Origin: Fulvia fulva
Taxonomy: Eukaryota > Ascomycota > Dothideomycetes > Mycosphaerellales > Mycosphaerellaceae
NCBI RefSeq assembly: GCF_020509005.1
Contig: NC_063016.1
Location: 2,356,001-2,420,000, forward strand
DNA: 64,000 nucleotides
Reading direction: 5' to 3'
This document shows, piece by piece, positions 57,124-64,000 of the stretch. Position 1 is the first letter of the stretch, and each line of letters starts with the position of its first letter. The notes under the pieces are model-generated. The model was not told the origin of the DNA, searched no databases, and saw only the letters and a list, made by a program, of their open reading frames with translations. The position numbers were made by a program, and so were the translations under genes.

Positions 57124-57430
57124 CGTCTCTGCGTCCTTGAGGAATGTTGTATGGAGTTTGCAGCATCAAGACGTCGTTTCTTTGACATGCATGTGCTCGC
57201 GTGGCTGACGTCGCGAGGAAGTGGGGCACATGGTCGCGTGGGGGACTCCATGCGAAACAATGAATATCAACTTCACTTTTCACATATACACGCCAAGATA
57301 TCAACATCATCGTGCTCCGCTCACACCAGCTACATGTCGATAGTCGCCGACATTGCTTCAATTCCATCAGATTGCCTACAGAGGTCCACATGGGCCGCCG
57401 CATTGCCCTCCGCACTGCCAGATCGCCGGA

Positions 57431-58138
57431 ACCTTTCGCAGAGCCACCATCGTCTTCGGTGACATTTACGGGTTTGGCGTCTTCCAAGTAGCGCTCGTCC
57501 AGCTTGCCATCAGCGTCGGAGCCATCATCGCAACGTGCTTCAATCCAATCCAAGACTCCCTTTACTTCAAATCCGCCAAACGGAACCAGGAACGTCCCGG
57601 TAAACCGGTCCCGGAAGCTCGACTATACTTTGCAGTCCCTGGATCGCTCCTCTTCTCCGTCGCCATGATCTGGTTCGGCTGGACGAGTTTTGAGGATGTC
57701 CACTGGATTGCAGGCACCATTGCGCTCGGCGCTTTCGGCGTGGGAGTCTACTACATCTACCTCTCCGCCACGAACTACCTAGCAGACGCGTACGAAAAAT
57801 ACGCCGCCTCAGCCCTCTCAGCTGTGGGTTTTGGGCGGAATGCGTTTGGCGCATTTCTGCCATTGGCGACCCCGGCGCTGTATAAGAATGTGGGCTTTCA
57901 GTGGGCTTCTACTATGCTGGGTATCATTGGACTGGTACTCAGCTTGGTACCGTTTGTGCTGTTGATCAAGGGTCCGTATTTGAGATCGAGGAGTCCCTTT
58001 ATGTTGGATGCTTGTTTGGATGACGACGAGGCTACGGGGAGGAGGGATAGTATTGCGGAAATGCAGCAGGGGAGGCAGGAGAGGAAGGGGAGTGCTATCT
58101 TGCCTTGGAGTCAGGTTAGGTCGGCTTCGGTGGCATGA
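57431..58138 (+). pseudogene. MFS transporter, C-terminal half only
   Basis: An open frame starting about TFRRATIVFGDIYGFGVFQ encodes TM7-TM12 of a DHA1-type exporter: PEARLYFAVPGSLLFSVAMIWFGW, HWIAGTIALGAFGVGVYYIYL, ATNYLADAYEKYAASALSAVGFGRNAFGAFLPLATPALY, GFQWASTMLGIIGLVLSLVPF, and an acidic tail. The N-terminal six helices, which hold the usual start and motif A, are absent: upstream lies only the 300 bp promoter side of SDS22 with no MFS similarity. No intron acceptor with a plausible partner exon was found. The rest is unbroken, so truncation is recent or the piece was moved. It is not the missing end of the pseudogene at 47.3 kb in any obvious way. Confidence 0.7.
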
Positions 58139-58548
58139 AGCTTTGGTGAGTGGATGTGGTAGAAGGTGCTGGCGATGACATGGCGCCGAGCCGAAACGGT
58201 GTTGCCACGCAGAGCAACTTCATGAGGCTCGTGCAGTTTGAGGCACTGCTGTCTACAGGACAAAAACTTGAACACCAAGTTAAATATTGGCATGAACTAC
58301 TGGTTGGCCACCTACGTAGTATTCACATCTTTCGTGAAGCCCGGCTGCCTCCTGCAGACGTCACTCCATGTCGACATGCAGATAGCAGTGCACATAGCAG
58401 CGCCGCACGAGTTTTGGTGAACATCGCGCTGTGCAGCATCGAGACACCCATCTTCGACGCCGTGATGGGTTCCACAAACGAAAGTCTTCTTCTCAACGAA
58501 AGGACCTGTCATTGCAATCAGTCTTAGCCATCTGCAATACCAACCACA
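58139..58548. other. Intergenic, no gene seen
   Basis: No supported frame. Confidence 0.5.
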
Positions 58549-59289
58549 ATGTGCGGCAATTGCATGGACATCTGCTGCGTAGGCATATTCATGTCCTGTA
58601 TGGGCTGTTGCTACCGTCACGAAGGAGACCTGGAGGTTCTCCCAAATGGGAGGCCAGGAGGCAAATCTCCTGCACCGAAGACAACGGTCACCAAGCCTCT
58701 GCAACGTAAGAAGGAGACGGCCACCAACCTCAAGGACCTACGAAACACCTGGAAGAACCCCTTCCAGCAACCTCGCAAGACTCATCCAGCCAAGCTGTTC
58801 CCCCTCCTGACTAAAGACACTCTGTCTTCAACGCCACTAACCGCATCGCAACAAACCGCTCAGACCCGTCTAAGAGAGCTCTTCAGCGGAGAGACAGAGG
58901 CATTTCGCCAGCTCGACACTCTTCTCCAAGCAGCACTCCAACTCGATACCCTCCTCTTCAACTCCGCCCTCCGCGATCACATCGCCATTACGGTCGAAGA
59001 ATTCCGCGCCACCCCTTTGTGGAGAGACAAGCTGGTCAAAGGGCGCTGTATAGTGCCGCCTGGTCCTCTCAAGCGTTTCCACAAAGTGCAGATTCAGCTG
59101 AATAATACGTTGTTGGTGTATGGTAGCAGGGAGGAAGTTCTCGGAACTTTGGTTCATGAGATGCTGCATGCGTATCTTGGGCTTGTCAAGGGCTGGCGGC
59201 ATAGGGAAGGGGATATTATGGCTTTGGCTGAGGGTTGTGTGAGAAGGGTTGGGGTGGAGGGGTTGAGGGTGGAGCATTTGACGGGGTAG
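58549..59289 (+). CDS. SprT-like zinc metalloprotease domain protein
   Basis: Single exon, 246 residues. The C-terminal half has TLVHEMLHAYLGL near residue 200, an HExxH zinc site of the SprT type (HEMxHA), followed by a third likely ligand in GWRHREGDIM. Upstream, TVEEFRATPLWRDKLV and VQIQLNNTLLVYGSREEV fit the strand-helix lead-in of SprT domains. The first 22 residues are strikingly Cys-rich (Cys at 2, 5, 9, 10, 17, 20 and 21). A basic, Pro-rich linker follows. SprT-family proteases such as Spartan/Wss1 cut proteins, some of them crosslinked to DNA. No PCNA or ubiquitin-binding motif is recognisable here, so the substrate is unknown. A later start is possible if the Cys cluster is not translated. 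Confidence 0.78.
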   Translation: MCGNCMDICCVGIFMSCMGCCYRHEGDLEVLPNGRPGGKSPAPKTTVTKPLQRKKETATNLKDLRNTWKNPFQQPRKTHPAKLFPLLTKDTLSSTPLTASQQTAQTRLRELFSGETEAFRQLDTLLQAALQLDTLLFNSALRDHIAITVEEFRATPLWRDKLVKGRCIVPPGPLKRFHKVQIQLNNTLLVYGSREEVLGTLVHEMLHAYLGLVKGWRHREGDIMALAEGCVRRVGVEGLRVEHLTG

Positions 59290-59550
59290 TCGGTATTGGT
59301 GTTGTGTACTGCACTTAGATTCTTTGAACGGATAGTTCTTCGTAGCGGCATGACTTACGCTTCAACATGTCGACGTGAGGTGAATGTCAGATGTTGATGT
59401 CTGTCCGAAAAGGAAGTCGCGCCTGAAGACCCCTGTAAAGTTCATCGGCCGCTCGGCAAGTTTAGCCGGACTTCACTCACATCTTTGCTCATGTTCTACA
59501 TATTACTTGCATTTCCTCACAACACAGCACTTCATTTCACCAAGCACAAC

Positions 59551-60312
59551 ATGACGACCGCTCACAGACCGACATTCGACCCAGCGCGCGGAAAGGAGGC
59601 AGCTCGTGGCGAAGCCTACCACCAGCGGTTACTACCAGCACACAAGACCCTCAAATTTCGACAAGCAGCGCAAGGCACACCAGATGAGCAAGCAAAGCGC
59701 GACTTGAAAGCAGAACTACTGCGCGCGGAAGCAAAGCACTACGCAAAGAAAGAAGGACGCCAGATCACAGAAGACGACGAGGATGCGCCAGCACAGCGGG
59801 AAGCACTTCAGATCGAGGATGGCGAAGGCGAGAGCGGCGGCGCGAAAAGGAAGCTGGAAGATGCGAGCGGGGGCGGTGGAGCGGAGGCTGAAGTAGAAGA
59901 GGACTACGAAGCGAAGAAGCGGCGGGTACTGGAGGAGACTCGAGACATAGACGCAGACTCAGAGGAGTCAGAAGAGTCAGATTCGGAATCAGAAGATGAG
60001 GAAGAGGACGAGACGGCGGAGCTGATGCGCGAACTTGCGAAGATCAAGGCAGAGCGCGCGGAAGCTGCAGCCAAGGCGGCGGAAGAGCAGGCGAAGAAGG
60101 ACGAGGAGCAGCGGGAGAAATACATTGCGCTGGGTAATCCGCTTCTGAATGGGAAGAAGGAGGATTATGGTGTCAAGCGGAGGTGGGATGATGATGTGGT
60201 GTTCAAGAACCAGGCCAGAGGCACTGAGGAGAGAGGGAAGGAGAAGCGGTTCGTGAACGATTTGCTTCGGTCCGACTTTCATCGTCGCTTTATGGACAAG
60301 TATGTGCGATAG
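59551..60312 (+). CDS. cwc15: Pre-mRNA-splicing factor CWC15
   Basis: Single exon, 253 residues from MTTAHRPTFDPARGKEA, the family's hallmark start. An in-frame ATG at 59,485 would add 22 hydrophobic residues that the family lacks, so I choose 59,551. The middle is acidic and low-complexity (DADSEESEESDSESEDEEEDE), followed by a Lys/Glu/Ala helix (MRELAKIKAERAEAAAKAAEE) and the conserved C-terminus NPLLNGKKEDYGVKRRWDDDVVFKNQARG and KRFVNDLLRSDFHRRFMDKYVR. Cwc15/Cwf15 is part of the NTC-related complex that stabilises the active spliceosome. Both family ends are intact. Confidence 0.95.
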   Translation: MTTAHRPTFDPARGKEAARGEAYHQRLLPAHKTLKFRQAAQGTPDEQAKRDLKAELLRAEAKHYAKKEGRQITEDDEDAPAQREALQIEDGEGESGGAKRKLEDASGGGGAEAEVEEDYEAKKRRVLEETRDIDADSEESEESDSESEDEEEDETAELMRELAKIKAERAEAAAKAAEEQAKKDEEQREKYIALGNPLLNGKKEDYGVKRRWDDDVVFKNQARGTEERGKEKRFVNDLLRSDFHRRFMDKYVR

Positions 60313-60419
60313 TCGACTCCAGCAGACACATGCTACCAGGAACCTGCACCGTCCTTCGCCAATCAACACAGGTACTGTTCAGATCCCTTGCGCCCCGACA
60401 GTCTCACGACCTTCACACG

Positions 60420-61209
60420 TCACTCAGCCACCATTCCTGGTTGTCTCGGCTTGAGAGTTTTCGATACACGCCTGTAATTCGTATGTGAGACATCATCAAT
60501 CAGCGTGGCACCAGCCAGATTCATCGGAATTCTGGCCAAGTCGTACGTCGAGCTGAGTGTAACATAATGCAATTTCTCGAACTTTTTGTCATTCAATATG
60601 GCGTGGACCATTGGCGCCCTACTGATGGCAGGCGATACGAATTTGAAGGGCTTCGACTCCACCACCCGGACCCCGTCAAGATACCCCTGGACTTTGACAG
60701 TGCAATTGAATAACGCCGTAGCGGCACCTGCGCCGTTGGCGAGAGTGCAGCCGAAGTAGAAGGAGTTCAGGCTGAAATACTCGACGTCAGATTCCGGAAA
60801 GTGGCGAGTCATACTCGGGATCTTCTTCTCCGGCAGGGTGGTGCGGGTAGTGTAGGCTCCGACCGTACAGCAGCTTGGTGGTACGACGCCATTTACGATG
60901 GCGCCGCCGATGCCTTGAGTGACGCGATCTGTTTTCCGATGCTTGATCAGTCGATGATGCTCTACAGGCGATTGGCGTCTACACACTGATTGCTTCGAAC
61001 AGCAAGCCATTGTACCTGGTGGATCCGATGCATTAGCGCTTCAACTCGCTGAGCGAAGAGGCTACTGATTGTCCCACTCCTTGCAGTGCTGCCAGCGCGG
61101 GCGTTTCATCTTTGAACTTCGACAGTATCGTCGTTGGTACCAGAGGGACCGTCGTACTGCACGTGGGCAGAGCAAAAGAGCAAAGCTGAAATACAAGGAG
61201 GAGCTTCAT
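60420..61209 (-). CDS. Probable secreted protein, function unknown (two or more exons)
   Basis: Exon 1 from 61,209 encodes a classic signal peptide MKLLLVFQLCSFALPTCST followed by TVPLVPTTILSKF, and runs open to a TAA at 61,037. The last exon ends at 60,420 and encodes TDRVTQGIGGAIVNGVVPP, SCCTVGAYTT, VEYFSLNSFYFGCTLAN and FNCTVKVQGYLDG, with pairs of Cys and a small-domain look. The join is unresolved: an acceptor (ACAG or ATCAAG) lies near 60,940-60,950, and donors GTGGGA or GTAGCC lie near 61,065-61,085. I do not recognise the family. Extracellular targeting is inferred from the signal peptide. An effector-like role is possible but unsupported. Confidence 0.6.
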
Positions 61210-62489
61210 GTTGTCAATGGAACGGATTCTTCTTCTGATCGCGGAGGACTTGGTGACTCAAGTACTCGAGCTCAACTACTGGTACGGCCATAGTCACAGG
61301 TTGAACTCGAGTCCTGCACGGAAAAGCCTCATCATCATCATGAGCATCATCACAATACCGACCATACATCGAATAGATCATCACAGCAGAGGGCCAAGCG
61401 GCATGGCTTCGCTTAGCTGCATCGACCATTCACATGCATGATCTTGCACGTCGACCTCACGATCTGATGAGACATCTTTCCAGGCGTCGATTGTCCTATC
61501 ACAGGCGTTTCGAGCTCTATAAGGACCAAGCATCTTCGCCACAATCTCGTCATGGCTTCTGAGCTCCAATGCATGGTACACAGAATGTCTCGACGCCGCA
61601 AAGCTGGCATGCGAGGCTGGTCGACGCAAGCATGCAACTTGAGTTCCTCTCGTCAAGAACCATCTACACGGTTGGCTAAAGCTCAGAGCCATCACTGAAG
61701 CTATCGACAGCTACGCGACTATGCATTCTGAGGTCTTCGCTCTATGCAGCAAGATCGATGGCCACAGGGATGCTGTCTGCAACGGCCTTGGCAAGCAAGA
61801 CCCACTTGAAATAATGGTAAAGTCGTGCCGATTTCTCTTTCTGGATAAGCACACTTGCGTTTGAAGAGGCGCATTGGAGGAGGTCGTACAGCAATCACTC
61901 AACGAGTAGCTCAGCTACGACGCTATCTTCTTGGTCGTGAACCTCCAGAATATTGTGCGCTTCAGTGGCTACCCCTCTGACGTCGCATCACGGGCGAATC
62001 AGGCGGCGTACAGGTAGCATGACATTGCCACATGGTGGCTCCTCAGTCTGGTACACCCTCAAGGTCAGATAGGAATACCTATCGTCGATGAATACCGTAA
62101 AGGCTCGTGAGCTGGCGGCCCGGACACTCCACGGAAGTCGTTCCCCAGAGCAGCGACGTCTTGCGAAACTGCCTGTTCGGGCATCCTAACACAACGACAC
62201 TACCATTACCACGGATCAGAGCATTCGGTAGCATGTCACCGCCAGCGAAAGAGGTGCAAGGGACCGTAGAGTATATGTGTTGCCAGCACAGCTATCAGTA
62301 GCTACAAGAAGACCTGTTGTAGCACCCTCAACGTTCTTTCCGTAACACAGCAGGAGCAGCCTACCACTTCACCAGATACTTTACATGTCAGCTCACCTTA
62401 AACACGCAGTAGCAGTCTCATCCCACATATACTGACACCCCTCTCAGCCCACCACATTCACAAACGTCCCCAGATCAACATCAACAATC
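61210..62489. other. Intergenic, no gene seen
   Basis: About 1.3 kb with only scattered short frames on both strands. The right end precedes the cupin gene and has pyrimidine-rich stretches typical of fungal promoters. Confidence 0.6.
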
Positions 62490-63032
62490 ATGGGCTCAAT
62501 CGGCACCCCAGCCCCAGCACCCCGAGGCTTCGTCCTCCACAAGAAACAAATCGACGCCATGCCCCTCGAGAACTTCTCCAACAACTCCAAGCGCGCCACC
62601 GGCGGCTGGAAACAGATCTTCTCCTCTCCCGACACTCCTACCGATGGCCTCAACCTAGGTAAGAAACCCCACTGCCTCCTATCGCTTCGCCTCCTCAACC
62701 ATCTCTAACCTCGTGCAGGAATCGCCCACTTCCCCCCAAAAACCGCCACGCAAGAGTCTTTCGAAGCTCTGCATCGCCATAAGCAGGCTGAGTTTTACTA
62801 CATTTTGTCAGGCCAGGCACTTGTCAAGATCGATGGGGTTGATCATGAGGTCGGACCGGGGGCTGCGCTGTTCATTCCGGGTGATAGCGAGCATGGGTTC
62901 TGGAATACTAGTGAGAGTGAGGAGCTTGTCTTCATCTGGGGCTTCCCATGCGATGGGTTCAGGGATGTGGTGTATAGATTCACGGGCGATAAGGCGGAGG
63001 ATGCGTGGAGTCGAAAGGAGAATGCTGCGTGA
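62490..63032 (+). CDS. Small single-domain cupin protein
   Basis: Two exons, 62,490-62,658 and 62,719-63,032. The 60 nt intron (GTAAGA..GCAG) splits a Gly codon, giving 160 residues. Cupin motif 1 is HRHKQAEFYYILSG (HxHx3-4Ex6G) and motif 2 is PGDSEHGFWN (PxGx2Hx3N), so all four metal ligands (His, His, Glu, His) are present. The fold is complete, with GIAHFPPKTATQESF before the first motif. Such proteins bind Fe, Mn or Zn and act as dioxygenases, isomerases or sensors. Which one cannot be told. No signal peptide. The stop is 80 bp from the converging GFA gene. Confidence 0.87.
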
Positions 63033-63112
63033 TTATGTGAATTGAGGTTGAGACCGAGTAGGGGTAGGAATGTTTGGATAAATTTGGCAACTGCTCTCTG
63101 TACGAATCGTAT

Positions 63113-63643
63113 CTAAGAAAACTCCGGCTTCTGATCCGCGCCAGCAACAGGAGCGGAATACGCCAAACGATCCTTTGTGTAAAACTCCACGCCAATCTTG
63201 TGATCAGCCGCGCCGCCATCGAGACCGCCGCTCTTGACACAAGTCATGTCCGGCATGACTTCGAGTTCGGTGTAGAGGGATGAGCCGCAGTTTGAGCAGA
63301 ACTATTTTTCGTATGTGTCAGATAGATAGTTGCAGGGTATGCTAGGGATGTTGTTTGGTGGATTTTCTTCTTACCCAATGCTTGTTAATCTTTCCCGATG
63401 CGCCAACGGCATCGTAGTCCTTTGGCTGGCCTTTGGTGACCTTGAAGCTGGTTCGTGGGACGACTACGTTGGAGGTGTAGGCGGCGCCAGTCCACTGCGG
63501 TGGTGTTAGGACAGGTATGATGTGTCGTTCAAGTGCTTGGACCTTACCTTTTGACAATCGATGCAGTGGCAGAGTGCCGTCACCGCTGGCTCGCCCTCAT
63601 ACTTGTAGCCCACAGCTCCACACATGCAGCTTCCCGATGCCAT
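63113..63643 (-). CDS. GFA-family (glutathione-dependent formaldehyde-activating-like) zinc protein
   Basis: Three exons: 63,643-63,548, 63,494-63,375 and 63,301-63,113. Introns of 53 and 73 nt, both phase 0, give 134 residues. The full Cys set of the fold is present: CMCG (5'), CHCIDCQK, and FCSNCGSSLY in exon 3, with exon borders falling right after CQK and before FCSNCG. These bind structural and catalytic zinc. Family members were named after a bacterial protein thought to help glutathione react with formaldehyde, but most fungal paralogs have no proven activity. Length is normal for the family. Confidence 0.9.
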
Positions 63644-64000
63644 GTTGACTGTCTTAACAATATCTGATCAATTCTCAAGCTGAAGCTTCTCGTAGAATTG
63701 TTCTCCCTCTCAAACCTCTACGAAACATGGCTTTCAGGAACAAAATCGAAAGCAGGGGACAAGCTGTCCATTTATGCATACCTTCAAGCTACACGGCACA
63801 GCACTCAACACGCATCTTACCCCTCATCGTGGGCCAGACTCTGTTCTACGCCGACTGCACCGAACCATACAAACTCGCAGCGAAGCATCCGCAGATCGAA
63901 AGGAATCGCAAACTAGGGCCAAGGGGGGAGAGCTCTGAGCTGTCTTTGGTCTAGATCGTAGTGGGGAAGTGTGCAGATCCAGTCCGTCCTGCTTCGGATG
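63644..64000. other. Right edge, no gene seen
   Basis: Upstream side of the GFA gene. Two overlapping frames of about 75 codons (63,698-63,954) have no supporting features. Confidence 0.5.

Noticed and set aside
63698..63954. Two overlapping 70-codon frames at the right edge
   Set aside because: No start context, domain or splice evidence.

Overview
The window is nuclear DNA of a filamentous ascomycete, most likely a dothideomycete. Coding genes carry short introns (52 to 154 nt) with GTAAGT-type donors, CTRAC-like branch points and YAG acceptors. Repeats carry the mark of repeat-induced point mutation (RIP): CpA/TpG has been turned into TpA almost to completion while CpG is kept. The species call is inference.

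Positions 1 to about 29.1 kb are a repeat block with no live gene. From left to right it holds: two copies of a Tad1-like LINE (1-5.45 kb) with a 1.08 kb repeat in two inverted copies; the 3' end of another LINE (to 7.26 kb); a full-length Copia element (7,469-12,943); a relative of the intact Copia element with a Fot1/pogo-type transposon inside it (about 13.27-14.62 kb); a second full-length Copia element (14,629-20,230); a rearranged third Copia family (20,405-27,987); and a three-level nest of solo LTR, MITE and solo LTR (28,103-28,846). Target site duplications are readable for most of these insertions, so the order of events can be deduced.

Positions 29,223-35,996 hold a young Copia element. 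Its two 207 bp LTRs read as identical, it is flanked by GGGGG on both sides and it shows no RIP. Its pol frame is broken by one frameshift. All four Copia families have a primer binding site matching the 5' half of a methionine tRNA cut in the anticodon loop.

Positions 36-64 kb are gene-rich but contain many broken genes. Apparently intact: a coiled-coil protein, an AhpD-like protein, mitochondrial succinyl-CoA:3-ketoacid CoA transferase, an MFS sugar/polyol transporter (five exons), the PP1 regulator SDS22, a SprT-like metalloprotease, splicing factor CWC15, a secreted protein, a cupin and a GFA-family protein. Broken: a prolyl 4-hydroxylase-like oxygenase, a Zn2Cys6 transcription factor, a DHA1 MFS transporter, the C-terminal half of another MFS transporter, and NRPS and AMP-ligase fragments lying head to head around 49-51.6 kb. 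The genes do not form an obvious single pathway. The 47-52 kb stretch looks like the remains of a small secondary-metabolite locus.
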